Below, piece after piece: positions 24,929 to 34,623 of a DNA stretch of 64,000 nt (position 1 is its first letter; the number at the start of each line of letters is the position of its first letter). Source of the DNA: Streptomyces lunaelactis (GTDB lineage Bacteria; Actinomycetota; Actinomycetes; Streptomycetales; Streptomycetaceae); NCBI RefSeq assembly GCF_003054555.1, contig NZ_CP026304.1, forward strand, positions 7,130,001 through 7,194,000, given 5' to 3'. The notes beneath the pieces were generated by a model. It saw nothing but the letters and a program-made list of their open reading frames with translations. It had not been told where the DNA came from and did not search any database. The translations under genes were made by a program, and so were the position numbers.

Positions 24929-27346
24929 ATGGACAGTGGTGTTCCGGCGACACCGCCACAGCAGTACGCGGCGGCCGGCCGGATTCCCCTTGCCGTGGTC
25001 GTCGTGGACGGCGACGGCTTGGTGTCGCACTGGTCGACGGGTGCGCGGCGGCTCTTCGGCGCCACCAAGGAGCAGGCGGTGGGACAGCCCGCCGTCGAGC
25101 TGCTCCCCGTTTCCGGTGCGCTGACGGAGGACGGCGAGTACGACGCGTACGACAGATACGACGGTCTGGGCCCCGGACTCGACGCATCGCTGAACGGCCT
25201 CACCTCCTACCCGGCGGCGGGCCGGGCCCGGCTCTCGGAGCCGGGGCGCGAGCGGGTCGATGTGCTGTGGTGGGCCTACCCCATGGTCGGACCCGGCGAC
25301 GAGCGGCTGCTCGTACTGGCGGCGGACGCCGCGCAGTTCGGCGGCGAGGACGAGAGTGTCGAGCGCATCGCGCCCGGATTCGCCCTGCACACCGAGTTCC
25401 CCGGCTTCGACGAGCTGGCCCGCAGGCTCCCCGAGATCCTGCCGAGCATGAGCGTCCAGGAGTCGACCCGGATCGTCTCCCAGGTCCTCGACCTGGGCTA
25501 TCCGGTACTGGAGTTCAGCCATCACGACCGGGTGCCCGTCACCCCGGACTGGGGTGTGCCCAGGCGCGCGGAGCGCAAGGAGCGGCAGCGCGCCGCCGCA
25601 GAGGCGGCAGCGGCGGGGCAGGCGGTGGAGACGGCCGACCTCGAGCAGGATCTCGAGTACGCCGCGGTGCGCGAGCGGCTCGAATTCCTCAACGAGGTCA
25701 GCGGCCGCATCGGCTCCTCGCTCGACCTCGCCCGTACGATCCAGGAAGTCAGCGCGGCCGTGGTGCCGCGCTTCACCGACGTCGCGGGCACCTATCTGCG
25801 GGAACAGGTCATCGCGGGCGAAGGCTTTCCGGACGGACCGCCGGACGCGACCACGATGTGGCACCGGGTGGCTGTCGAGCATGTGGACGAGCCGGGTCGC
25901 TGGGACGATGTCGTACCGGTCGGCGAATCCATGCCGTTCCCCGAGCACACGCCGTTCTTCCAGTGCATGACCACCGGCGACCCGGTGCTGGTGCCGCGCA
26001 TCAGCGAGCAGATGGGCAACGCCATCGCCTCGCAGTTCGAGAAGCGCGACATCCGGCCGCTGATCAACAACCGCTCGATGCTCGTCGTGCCGCTGAAGGC
26101 GCGCCATGTGGTGCTGGGCTTCATGATCCTGCTCCGGCACGCCGAGCGCGCCCTGTTCAACGACATGGACCGGGTCACGGGGGCCGAACTGGCCGCCCGC
26201 GCGGGGCTCGTCCTCGACAACGCCCGTATGTACACCTACCAGGAGAGCGTCGCCGAGACCCTCCAGGACTCGATGCTTCCGCAGGTCACCCCGAGAATGG
26301 CCGGGTGTGACACGGCCACCCGCTATCTGCCGGGCACCCTGCTCGGGCGGGTCGGCGGCGACTGGTTCGACTCCATCAAGCTGCCCGGCTCGCGCACCGC
26401 GCTGGTGGTGGGGGATGTGATGGGGCACGGACTCAACTCCGCCGCGATGATGGGCCAGTTACGTACGGCGGTACAGACCATGGCAGCACTCGACCTGCCG
26501 CCCGAGCAGCTCCTGCGGAACCTCGACGACCTCGCCCAGCGTCTTGGCGAGCACTACCTGGCGACCTGTCTGTACGCGGTCTACGACCCGATCCGCAATG
26601 AGCTGCGGTTGGGAAACGCCGGGCATGTGCCGCCGGTGATCGTCCGCGCGGCCGACGGGCGCAGCGAGCTGCTGGAACTGCCGACCGGAGCGCCGATCGG
26701 CGTCGGCGGGGTGCCCTTCGAGAGCGTGCGGGTGGCCGTGGCGCCCGGCGACCGCCTGGTGATGTGCACGGACGGCCTGGTGGAGGTGCGGGGCGAGGAC
26801 ATCGGCGTCGGTCTCGCGACCCTCTGCGAATCCGCTGCGCACCCCGCCGCCTCCATGGACGAGGCCTGCGACACCATCATCCGCTCGCTGGCTGCGTCAT
26901 TCCCGGAAGCGGGCCGTGGCGGACGCAAGGACGACGTGGCCCTGCTGATGGCCAGGCTGAACGGCATCGACGCCGAGTCGGTGGCGGCCTTCGAGCTGTC
27001 GCTGGAGCCGCGCGAGGCGGCGCGGGCGCGGCGGCTGGTCCGTGGACAGCTGCGGGCCTGGGGCCTTGCCGAGGTGACAGAGACCGCGGAACTGCTGGTC
27101 AGCGAATTGGTCACCAACGCGGTACGGCACGCGCGCGGCCGCCGTGCGGAGCTGCGGCTGGTACGGGCGGGATCGCTGCTGTGCGAGGTGGCGGACGAGG
27201 ACCACACGCTGCCGACCCTGCTCGACGCGCGCCCCGACGGTGAGCGCGGGCGGGGACTGCGGGTGGTGAGCAGCCTGGCGCGGGAGTGGGGCACCAGCCG
27301 TACGTCCGACGGCAAGACGGTCTGGTTCGAGCTGGCACTGGCGTAG
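24929..27346 (+). CDS. PAS-GAF-SpoIIE phosphatase with C-terminal HATPase (sigma-factor regulation type), contains TTA codon
   Basis: 805 residues. An N-terminal PAS-like domain (VVVVDGDGLVSHWSTGA) is followed by a ~150-residue linker and a GAF domain (~250-420, with VPLKARHVVLGFMILL). Next is a PP2C/SpoIIE phosphatase core (VGGDWFDSIKLPGSRTALVV, GDVMGHGL, ATCLYAVYDP, LVMCTDGLVE), and last an RsbW-type HATPase (SELVTNAVRHARG, DEDHTLP, GRGLRVVSSLA). This multi-domain class is abundant in Streptomyces and acts in partner-switching control of stress sigma factors. Codon 511 is TTA, so bldA may limit its synthesis. ATG preceded by GGAAGGAG. Confidence 0.92.
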   Translation: MDSGVPATPPQQYAAAGRIPLAVVVVDGDGLVSHWSTGARRLFGATKEQAVGQPAVELLPVSGALTEDGEYDAYDRYDGLGPGLDASLNGLTSYPAAGRARLSEPGRERVDVLWWAYPMVGPGDERLLVLAADAAQFGGEDESVERIAPGFALHTEFPGFDELARRLPEILPSMSVQESTRIVSQVLDLGYPVLEFSHHDRVPVTPDWGVPRRAERKERQRAAAEAAAAGQAVETADLEQDLEYAAVRERLEFLNEVSGRIGSSLDLARTIQEVSAAVVPRFTDVAGTYLREQVIAGEGFPDGPPDATTMWHRVAVEHVDEPGRWDDVVPVGESMPFPEHTPFFQCMTTGDPVLVPRISEQMGNAIASQFEKRDIRPLINNRSMLVVPLKARHVVLGFMILLRHAERALFNDMDRVTGAELAARAGLVLDNARMYTYQESVAETLQDSMLPQVTPRMAGCDTATRYLPGTLLGRVGGDWFDSIKLPGSRTALVVGDVMGHGLNSAAMMGQLRTAVQTMAALDLPPEQLLRNLDDLAQRLGEHYLATCLYAVYDPIRNELRLGNAGHVPPVIVRAADGRSELLELPTGAPIGVGGVPFESVRVAVAPGDRLVMCTDGLVEVRGEDIGVGLATLCESAAHPAASMDEACDTIIRSLAASFPEAGRGGRKDDVALLMARLNGIDAESVAAFELSLEPREAARARRLVRGQLRAWGLAEVTETAELLVSELVTNAVRHARGRRAELRLVRAGSLLCEVADEDHTLPTLLDARPDGERGRGLRVVSSLAREWGTSRTSDGKTVWFELALA

Positions 27347-27492
27347 CCACACTGTCGCAGTGGCGGGGGGCGCTTGTGAGGGCTGGGCGCAGGGGTCGAA
27401 CGCCAGGTGAAGGAATGCTCCGGACGCTTGTCGCCGCAACCCAGGAGCGATAGACCGATCTTGACGTCGTGTCATATCCTGGGGAGCTGGTC

Positions 27493-28212
27493 ATGAGCGT
27501 GACGAGTCGGTACAAGGACGCCTGGGAAGGTTTCTGGAGCGAGGCCTCGGGCGAGCCCGGGGAGGTCTTCTGGGATGCGGAGCCGGCGCTCACCGCGGGG
27601 CCCCATCTCGCGGTCTACGAACCGCATGTTAACCACCCGGGCCTGACCCTGGTGGATCTGGGCTGCGGCAACGGTACCCAGACCCGCTTCCTCGCCGACC
27701 GCTTCCCGCAGGTGCTCGGCGTGGACCTGTCGGCAGCGGCGATCGGGCTGGCGAAGCAGCAGGACAAGCTGAACGAGGCGCGGTTCCAGGAGATCGACGC
27801 GGTGGACGGGGAGGCGGTGGCGCGGCTGCACGACGACCTCGGCGACGCGAATGTCTATATGCGCGGAGTGCTCCACCAGTGCGACCCCGAGGACCGGCAG
27901 ACGCTGGCGGACTCGATCGCCACGCTCGTCGGTGAGCGCGGGCGGGGCTTCGTGGTGGAGCTCGCGGAGGCCGCCGGACAGAAGCTGATGGGCCTGGCCC
28001 AGTCACCGGAGGGCCCGCCGCCGAAGCTGCAGCCGGTGTTCCGCCACGGCCTCCAGCCCGGGTCGGTGCCCGACGCGGACATGGTGGAGTTCTTCCGTAC
28101 GGCGGGTCTCGATGTGCTCGCCAAGGGTGAACTGCCGCTGACGACAACGGAGTACGCGTCGGACGGCTCGCGTATCGAGCTGCCCTCGAAATGGCTGGTC
28201 GTCGGCCGCTGA
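27493..28212 (+). CDS. Class I SAM-dependent methyltransferase
   Basis: 239 residues. Motif I is LVDLGCGNGTQTRFLADRFP followed by VLGVDLSAAAIGLAKQQ, the SAM-binding Rossmann strands. An unusually small insertion holds YMRGVLHQCDPEDRQ. Start ATG has GGGGAG upstream; a GTG 24 bases earlier is less likely. Substrate unknown. A weak 7-bp hairpin (28221-28243) follows the stop. Confidence 0.85.
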   Translation: MSVTSRYKDAWEGFWSEASGEPGEVFWDAEPALTAGPHLAVYEPHVNHPGLTLVDLGCGNGTQTRFLADRFPQVLGVDLSAAAIGLAKQQDKLNEARFQEIDAVDGEAVARLHDDLGDANVYMRGVLHQCDPEDRQTLADSIATLVGERGRGFVVELAEAAGQKLMGLAQSPEGPPPKLQPVFRHGLQPGSVPDADMVEFFRTAGLDVLAKGELPLTTTEYASDGSRIELPSKWLVVGR

Positions 28213-28309
28213 TGCCGATTCGGCCGGGGAATTGGTCCGGCCGACCACGCAACGCAACGGGCCGTAACGCCCTCCTCTCGATCAAGAAACCGCCGAGGAG
28301 AGGAGAACC

Positions 28310-29197
28310 GTGTTCCGCAGAGCAGCCCGCGCCGCGGCGGTCACCGGTCTTGCCCTGCTTCCCCTGTTGGGCGCCGTACCGGGTCAGGCGGCCGAGTGGC
28401 GCGCGCCTGCTGCCACGGCCGCCCCGAGCCCATCAGGGGAGCCTCACCTGGAGTTCGACTGGGACAAGGTCGAGGTAGGGGGACGAGTCGGAGTCGGAAT
28501 CACGGGCATGCCTCCGGACTGGGACGTCGTGACCGTCACCTGTCCCGCACTGAAGAAGCCGATCCGTCTGACCCCCGAGCGGCAGGGTGCGTCGCAGTCC
28601 AGACAATTCCCCGACTCGAAGGGGGAAGACGTCCGCAGTGACATTGCGCCGGGAACGTATCCGGCGACCGCCACCAGCGACGGCCGCACCGTCGCCACCG
28701 CGCAGCTGACGGTCACACCTGAGGCTCCCGCATCCATATCCCGGTTCGTGGCCGGCCCGAAGGGCGGGATTCTGGGCAGCGGTGACTCCACCCCAGAAGT
28801 GACCGTTCGACCGGGCGGCGAGATCGTCGTCCTCCTCGCTGACGGCAACCCCGCCCGGAAGGAAGACTCCCTCACGGTCAAGTCCAAGGCGTTCGAAGGT
28901 CCTTTGACCATCAGGACGGAGAGCGAGGACGACCCCGGGTGCAAGTGTGACGACGGGTCCACCGTGTATGCGGGACACACCACATTGAGGGACGACATCC
29001 CCGCCGGAACGTACTCGCTCACCGTCGTCAGCCACCACGGCAAGAAGACCAGCTCGGCACAACTGGTGGTGAGCGGCGAACCCGTCACGCACTACCGCGC
29101 CTGGCTGATCGGGGGAGCCGTCATCCTTGCACTGGCGGGGGCCGGGGGGTTCGTCATGCGCCGACGCCGACGGCTGAAGAGCGCCGGACAGGCGTAA
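28310..29197 (+). CDS. Exported membrane-anchored protein of unknown function
   Basis: 295 residues: signal peptide (ARAAAVTGLALLPLLGAVPG, cut near AQA-AEW or similar), an extracellular part of two or three Ig-like/beta segments, and a single C-terminal membrane helix (WLIGGAVILALAGAGGFVM) followed by an Arg/Lys cluster. There are two adjacent Cys residues in DPGCKCDDG. The GTG start follows GGAGAGGAGAA. Not recognised as any named family; similar proteins are frequent in Streptomyces. Confidence 0.75.
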   Translation: MFRRAARAAAVTGLALLPLLGAVPGQAAEWRAPAATAAPSPSGEPHLEFDWDKVEVGGRVGVGITGMPPDWDVVTVTCPALKKPIRLTPERQGASQSRQFPDSKGEDVRSDIAPGTYPATATSDGRTVATAQLTVTPEAPASISRFVAGPKGGILGSGDSTPEVTVRPGGEIVVLLADGNPARKEDSLTVKSKAFEGPLTIRTESEDDPGCKCDDGSTVYAGHTTLRDDIPAGTYSLTVVSHHGKKTSSAQLVVSGEPVTHYRAWLIGGAVILALAGAGGFVMRRRRRLKSAGQA

Positions 29198-29206
29198 TCG
29201 CCCTCA

Positions 29207-29314
29207 GTGCCCATCATCCATCTCGTTGACCAGAGAGCCTTCGGCGAGACCACCATGTACGCGCACACCGGTGCCGCCTTCGGCGCCGAGCGCACTCTCG
29301 TCCCGCCGGAGTAG
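29207..29314 (+). pseudogene. Short coding-like remnant, C-terminal fragment of an unidentified protein
   Basis: Thirty-five residues ending VPPE before a TAG. They have clear protein-like composition (HLVDQRAFGETTMYAHTG and AAFGAERTL) but no suitable upstream part or ribosome binding site. Read as the tail of a gene whose front was lost; a genuine tiny gene is less likely. Directly after the stop lies CCCGGGTACCCGGG, a perfect palindrome. Confidence 0.3.
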
Positions 29315-29339
29315 CCCGGGTACCCGGGACCACGGCACG

Positions 29340-29381
29340 ACGAAGGCCCCGCCGAATTCGCCTTCGCGGTGGGGCCTTCGT
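29340..29381. terminator. Hairpin terminator
   Basis: Perfect 11-bp stem ACGAAGGCCCC / GGGGCCTTCGT separated by 20 bases that can extend the pairing (CCCCGCC with GGTGGGG). It precedes the peptidase operon and closes the exported-protein gene. Confidence 0.7.
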
Positions 29382-29481
29382 TACGGACCCCTGCCGACCG
29401 CACCGGCCTTCGGCGGTGGTCCGGACCTCTGATACTCGCATCGGTCCTGCCAGGGCGTTCGCGGGCGCGTACCGTGATGCC

Positions 29482-30315
29482 GTGAAGATCCTCATCAGCG
29501 CCGACATGGAAGGCGCCACCGGTGTGACCTGGCCTGCCGACGTGCTGCCGGGTACTCCCCAGTGGGAGCGCTGCCGGACCATGTTCACCTCGGATGTGAA
29601 CGCCGCGGCGCTCGGCTTTTTCGACGGCGGCGCCGATGACGTGCTCATCAATGAAGCGCACTGGACCATGCGCAATCTGCTGCTGGAGCGGCTGGACGAC
29701 CGGGTCCAGATGCTCACGGGCAAGCACAAGTCACTGTCGATGGTCGAGGGCGTGCAGCACGGCGACGTGGACGGCATCGCCTTTGTCGGCTATCACACGG
29801 GCGCCGGCACGGAGGGCGTGCTCGCGCACACCTACCTCGCCAACTCGATCACAGGGGTATGGCTCAACGGCGCGCGGGCGAGCGAAGGCCTGCTCAACGC
29901 CCATGTGGTCGCGGAGTACGGCGTTCCGGTGGTGCTGGTCACCGGAGACAATCTGACCTGTGTCGATGCCGGCGGCTATGCGCCCGAAGCCCGCAAGGTC
30001 GCAGTGAAGGACTACGTGTCGCGGTATGCGGCGGTCTGCCGCACGCCCGGCCGGACCGCGTCCGACATCCGCGCCGCGGCCAAGGAGGCGACGGCTCTCG
30101 CCAGGCGATTCGAGCCGGTGCGGGGCGGCTCGTTCACCGTGGAGCTGGAGTTCGACGCCGAGCATCTGGCAGCGGCCGCCACGGTCGTCCCGGGCGTGGC
30201 AGCCGGCGGTGAGCGGCGTGTCGCCTACACCAGCGGGACGATGTATGAGGGCATTCGTACCTTCAAAGCGGTCACGACGATCGTCTCGGCGGCGGTGGAG
30301 GAGCAGTATGGCTGA
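29482..30315 (+). CDS. M55-family D-aminopeptidase (DppA-like)
   Basis: 277 residues, zinc enzyme cleaving D-amino-acid dipeptides. The metal ligands known in Bacillus DppA are all present: Asp8 and Glu10 in SADMEGATGV, His60 in NEAHWTMR, His105 in GYHTGAG, and Glu135 in the ASEGLLNAHVV segment. GTG start chosen because the metal-binding strand begins directly after it. First of four translationally coupled peptidase genes; it overlaps the M20 gene by 8 bases. Confidence 0.9.
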   Translation: MKILISADMEGATGVTWPADVLPGTPQWERCRTMFTSDVNAAALGFFDGGADDVLINEAHWTMRNLLLERLDDRVQMLTGKHKSLSMVEGVQHGDVDGIAFVGYHTGAGTEGVLAHTYLANSITGVWLNGARASEGLLNAHVVAEYGVPVVLVTGDNLTCVDAGGYAPEARKVAVKDYVSRYAAVCRTPGRTASDIRAAAKEATALARRFEPVRGGSFTVELEFDAEHLAAAATVVPGVAAGGERRVAYTSGTMYEGIRTFKAVTTIVSAAVEEQYG

Positions 30316-31642
30316 CGTGACAACGTCCATGGACGGCCGGGCGCTCGACGAGGTGGTGACGTTCACCTCCGAGCTGATCCGCATCGACACCACCAATCGC
30401 GGGGGCGGCGACTGCCGGGAGCGGCCCGCCGCCGAGTACGCCGCCGAGCGGCTGGCCGGCGCGGGCCTCGAACCCACCCTGCTGGAGCGCACGCCCGGGC
30501 GCACCAATGTGGTCGCCAGGGTCGAGGGCACCGATCCCTCGGCCGACGCCCTGCTCGTCCACGGCCATCTGGACGTGGTGCCCGCCGAACCCGCCGACTG
30601 GGCCGTGCACCCCTTTTCGGGAGAGATCCGCGACGGTGTGGTGTGGGGCCGCGGCGCCGTCGACATGAAGAACATGGACGCGATGGTCCTCGCGGTCGTA
30701 CGGGCATGGGCACGCGCCGGCATCAGGCCCCGCCGGGACATCGTGATCGCATACACCGCCGACGAGGAAGCCAGCGCGATCGACGGCTCCGGCTTCCTCG
30801 CCGACCACCATCCGGAGCTCTTCGAGGGGTGTACGGAAGGGATCAGCGAGTCGGGAGCCTTCAGCTTCCACGCCGGGCCCGGGATGACGCTCTACCCGAT
30901 CGCGGCGGGGGAGCGCGGCACGGCCTGGCTCAAGCTCACCGCGCACGGCAAGGCCGGACACGGCTCCAAGGTCAACCACGCCAATGCGGTGACCCGGCTG
31001 GCCGGGGCCATCGCCCGGATCGGCCACCACCGGTGGCCGGTGCGGCTCACCCCGACCGTACGGGCCGCGCTGGCCGAGCTCGCCGCGCTGCACGGCATCG
31101 ACACCGATGTGGACGCCGACGGCTTCGACCCGGACGAGCTGATGGCGAAGCTCGGCCCGGCCGCCGCGCTGGTCGAGCCGACTGTGCGCAACAGCGCCAA
31201 CCCGACCATGCTGGACGCCGGTTACAAGATCAATGTGATTCCCGGGCACGCCACCGCGTATGTCGACGGTCGGATGCTGCCCGGCGGCGAGCCCGAGTTC
31301 CACGAGACCATGGACCGGCTGACAGGGCCGCACGTCGAGTGGGAGTTCCACCACCGGGAGGTGGCGCTGCAGGCGCCCGTCGACTCCCCGACGTACGCCA
31401 AACTCCGCGCGGCCGTCGAGCGCTTCGACCCGGACGGGCATGTGGTCCCGTACTGCATGCCGGGCGGCACCGACGCCAAACAGTTCTCCCGGCTCGGCAT
31501 CACCGGCTACGGCTTCTCGCCGCTGAAGCTGCCTGTCGGATTCGACTACGCGGCCATGTTCCACGGGGTCGACGAGCGCGTCCCGGTCGAGGCGCTGCAC
31601 TTCGGGGTAGAGGTGCTCGACCACTATCTGCGGTCCGCATAG
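30308..31642 (+). CDS. M20-family metallopeptidase (ArgE/DapE-like)
   Basis: 444 residues. Metal and catalytic motifs: LLVHGHLDVVPA (His and Asp), WGRGAVDMKNMDAM (second-shell Asp/metal Asp), AYTADEEASA (catalytic Glu-Glu), and a C-terminal His in AAMFHGVDERVP. The lid domain is interrupted by a helical insertion around ALHGIDTDVDADGF. Family members hydrolyse dipeptides and N-acyl amino acids. Coupled to the upstream M55 gene and 12 bases from the S9 gene. Confidence 0.9.
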   Translation: MADVTTSMDGRALDEVVTFTSELIRIDTTNRGGGDCRERPAAEYAAERLAGAGLEPTLLERTPGRTNVVARVEGTDPSADALLVHGHLDVVPAEPADWAVHPFSGEIRDGVVWGRGAVDMKNMDAMVLAVVRAWARAGIRPRRDIVIAYTADEEASAIDGSGFLADHHPELFEGCTEGISESGAFSFHAGPGMTLYPIAAGERGTAWLKLTAHGKAGHGSKVNHANAVTRLAGAIARIGHHRWPVRLTPTVRAALAELAALHGIDTDVDADGFDPDELMAKLGPAAALVEPTVRNSANPTMLDAGYKINVIPGHATAYVDGRMLPGGEPEFHETMDRLTGPHVEWEFHHREVALQAPVDSPTYAKLRAAVERFDPDGHVVPYCMPGGTDAKQFSRLGITGYGFSPLKLPVGFDYAAMFHGVDERVPVEALHFGVEVLDHYLRSA

Positions 31643-31654
31643 GGGGAGTCGGGA

Positions 31655-33658
31655 ATGGTACCCACGGGAGCCTACGGAACCTGGCCGTCACCGATCGACG
31701 CGGTGCTGGCCGCCTCGCACGACGGTCGCGCGGAGTATCTCGGCATGGTCGGCGACGAGGTGTGGTGGACCGCCGCACGCCCCACCGAGGGCGGCAGGCG
31801 CGCCCTGATGCGCAGACGGGCCGACGGCGGCGAGGCGTCGGTGCTCGCCGCCCCGTGGAACCTGCGCAGCAGAGTCATCGAGTACGGCGGCCGGCCCTGG
31901 GCCGGGGCCCGGCGCGCCGATGGCGGCCCGCTCGTCGTCTTCGTCCACTTCAACGACCAGCGCCTCTATGCGTACGAGCCGGACGCGCCCGAGGCCGAGC
32001 CGCGGCCGCTCACACCGGTGTCGGCACTCGGCGGCGGGCTGCGCTGGGCCGACCCGCAGCTCCACCTGGACCGGGGCGAGGTCTGGTGTGTGCTGGAGGA
32101 GTTCACCGGCGAGGCCCCTGCGGACGTACGACGGGTGATCGCGGCCGTGCCGCTGGACGGCTCGGCGGCCGAGGACCGCGGCGCGGTGCGCGAGCTCTCC
32201 GACGACCGGCACCGCTTCGTCACCGGGCCGCGGCTCTCACCGGACGGGCGGCACGCCGCCTGGATCGCCTGGGACCATCCGCAGATGCCCTGGGACGGCA
32301 CGGTGGTGATGCTCGGCGAGGTGACGGACGGCGGCCCGTTCAGTGGGGTGCGGCCGGTCGTCGGGGACACGGACGAGTCGGTCGCCCAGGTCGACTGGGC
32401 GCCGGACGGCTCGTTGCTCTTCGTCTCCGACGTGGGCAACTGGTGGGAACTGCAGCGCATCCGTCCCGAGGCGCTCGGGCCCGGCGTCGTGCCGAGCACC
32501 GGCCTCTGCCCGGGGCGCGGCGAGGAGTTCGGCGGGCCGCTGTGGAAGCTCGGCCTCACGTGGTTCCACCCCATGGAGAACGGGCTGGTCGCCGTCATCC
32601 ACGGCAGGGGCGCCACCGCGCTGGGGATCCTGGACCCGGAGACCGGCGAGCTCGTCGACGCCGCCGGACCCTGGACCGAGTGGGCGCCCACCCTCGCCGT
32701 GCACGGCGACCGGGTGATCGGGGTCGCGGCAAGCCCGCGCAGCGCGTACGAGGTCGTCGAGCTGGACACCCGCAGCGGGCGGACCCGCGTCATCGGCTCG
32801 GCGCACGACGACCCGGTGGACCCGGCGTACTACCCGGAGCCGCAGATCCGTACGTTCGCGGGCCCCGACAACCGCGAGATCCACGCCCACATCTATCCGC
32901 CGCACAGCCCGGACCGGATCGCGCCCGACGACGAACTGCCGCCCTTCGTGGTGTGGGCGCACGGTGGCCCCACCGGCCATGCCCCGCTCGTCCTCGATCT
33001 GGAGATCGCCTACTTCACCTCGCGCGGCATCGGTGTCGCCGAGGTCAACTACGGCGGCTCCACGGGCTACGGCCGCGAGTACCGCAACCGGCTTCGCGAA
33101 CAGTGGGGAGTCGTCGACGTCGAGGACTGCGCTGCCGTCGCCGAGACGCTGGCCGCCGAGGGCACCGCCGACCCCGCGCGGCTCGCCATCCGCGGCGGCA
33201 GCGCGGGCGGCTGGACCACGGCCGCCTCGCTCACCACCACCGATGTCTACGCCTGCGGCACCATCATCTATCCCATCCTCGACCTGCTGGGCTGGGCCAC
33301 CGACGGGACGCACGACTTTGAGTCGCGGTATCTGGAGTCGCTGATCGGCCCGCTCGCCGACGTGCCCGGCCGTTACCGCGAGCGCTCGCCGCTGCGGAAC
33401 GTCGACCGGATCACCACGCCGTTCCTGCTGCTCCAGGGGCTCGACGATGTGATCTGCCCGCCCGTGCAGTGCGAGCGGTTCCTGGCACAGATGGCCGGGC
33501 GCGGCATCCCGCACGCGTATATCGCCTTCGAGGGCGAGGGCCATGGCTTCCGCAGAGCCGAGACCATGATCCGTGCGCTCGAGTGCGAACTCTCCCTCTA
33601 CGCCCAGACCTTCCGCATCCCACGCCGTGACGTCCCCCTGCTGGAGCTCAGGACGTGA
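31655..33658 (+). CDS. S9-family serine peptidase (prolyl oligopeptidase/acylaminoacyl-peptidase type)
   Basis: 667 residues: an N-terminal beta-propeller (~1-400) and a C-terminal alpha/beta-hydrolase domain. Catalytic triad regions are IRGGSAGGWTT (Ser), QGLDDVICPPV (Asp) and FEGEGHGFR (His). No signal peptide, so cytoplasmic. ATG with GGGGGAGTCGGGA upstream. Ends with 4-base overlap on the next gene. Confidence 0.9.
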   Translation: MVPTGAYGTWPSPIDAVLAASHDGRAEYLGMVGDEVWWTAARPTEGGRRALMRRRADGGEASVLAAPWNLRSRVIEYGGRPWAGARRADGGPLVVFVHFNDQRLYAYEPDAPEAEPRPLTPVSALGGGLRWADPQLHLDRGEVWCVLEEFTGEAPADVRRVIAAVPLDGSAAEDRGAVRELSDDRHRFVTGPRLSPDGRHAAWIAWDHPQMPWDGTVVMLGEVTDGGPFSGVRPVVGDTDESVAQVDWAPDGSLLFVSDVGNWWELQRIRPEALGPGVVPSTGLCPGRGEEFGGPLWKLGLTWFHPMENGLVAVIHGRGATALGILDPETGELVDAAGPWTEWAPTLAVHGDRVIGVAASPRSAYEVVELDTRSGRTRVIGSAHDDPVDPAYYPEPQIRTFAGPDNREIHAHIYPPHSPDRIAPDDELPPFVVWAHGGPTGHAPLVLDLEIAYFTSRGIGVAEVNYGGSTGYGREYRNRLREQWGVVDVEDCAAVAETLAAEGTADPARLAIRGGSAGGWTTAASLTTTDVYACGTIIYPILDLLGWATDGTHDFESRYLESLIGPLADVPGRYRERSPLRNVDRITTPFLLLQGLDDVICPPVQCERFLAQMAGRGIPHAYIAFEGEGHGFRRAETMIRALECELSLYAQTFRIPRRDVPLLELRT

Positions 33659-34587
33659 CCCTCATGCCCCTGATCCGGCCCGCGAGACTGAGGCCGGGGG
33701 CCAAGGTCGCCGTCGTGGCGCCCAGCGGTCCCGTCCCCGAGGACCGGCTCGAAGCGGGACTGGAGATCCTGCGCAGCTGGGACCTGGACCCCGTCGTGAT
33801 GCCTCATGTCCGGGGCCGGCACCCGGAGTTCTGGTACCTCGCGGGGGCGGACGAGGCCCGTGCCCGCGAGATGACGGCGGCCTGGTGCGATCCTTCGGTC
33901 ACGGCGGTGATCTGTGCCCGAGGTGGATACGGCGCGCAGCGCATGGTCGATCTGCTCGACTGGACCGCGATCCGCGCGGCGGGCCCCAAGGTCCTCGTCG
34001 GCTACAGCGACACAACCGCCCTCCATGAGGCGTTCGCCGTGCGGATGGGACTGGCGACGCTGCACGGCCCGATGGTGGGCGCGCTGAGCTTCCTCAAGGA
34101 CGGCCGCACCCAGGAGTCGCTGCGCGCCACGCTGTTCGAGCCCGAGTCGGTACGCACCCTCGGTCTGCAGACGGCCCGCACCATGGTCCCCGGCTGGGCC
34201 CGGGGCATCACCTTCGGCGGCTGCGTCAGTCTGCTCGCCGCCGATGTGGGCACCCCGCACGCCCGCACCTCCGCCCGGGGCGGACTGCTGCTGATCGAGG
34301 ACGTGGGGGAGGAGGACTACCGCCTCGACCGCATCCTCACCCAACTGCTGCGCTCCGGCCTGCTGGAGGGCGTGACGGGAGTCGCGCTCGGCTCCTGGGC
34401 GGAGTGCGGTCCGTACGAACAGGTGCGCGCGGTACTGCACGACCGGCTGGGCGGGCTCGGCGTGCCGGTCGTGGAGGAGCTGGGGTTCGGGCACAGCGCG
34501 ACCGCGCTGACGGTGCCGTTCGGCGTGCCGGCGGTGCTGGACGCCGACGCCGGCACGCTCACACTCGACGAGCCGGCGCTGCTCTGA
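33655..34587 (+). CDS. S66-family LD-carboxypeptidase (MccF-like)
   Basis: 310 residues; GTG start inside the S9 stop. The oxyanion and nucleophile segments are CARGGYGAQRMVDLLDW and LVGYSDTTALHEAF (Ser in GYSD). The catalytic Glu and His are expected in the C-terminal half (LLIEDVGEEDYRLDR and LGFGHSATALT). Family members cleave L,D-bonds in murein peptides or inactivate microcin C-type antibiotics. With M55 and M20 peptidases, murein-peptide recycling is a reasonable inference. Confidence 0.88.
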   Translation: MTLMPLIRPARLRPGAKVAVVAPSGPVPEDRLEAGLEILRSWDLDPVVMPHVRGRHPEFWYLAGADEARAREMTAAWCDPSVTAVICARGGYGAQRMVDLLDWTAIRAAGPKVLVGYSDTTALHEAFAVRMGLATLHGPMVGALSFLKDGRTQESLRATLFEPESVRTLGLQTARTMVPGWARGITFGGCVSLLAADVGTPHARTSARGGLLLIEDVGEEDYRLDRILTQLLRSGLLEGVTGVALGSWAECGPYEQVRAVLHDRLGGLGVPVVEELGFGHSATALTVPFGVPAVLDADAGTLTLDEPALL

Positions 34588-34623
34588 CCGGCTGACTTTC
34601 GGCCTGAAACCCTGAGCGGCCCC

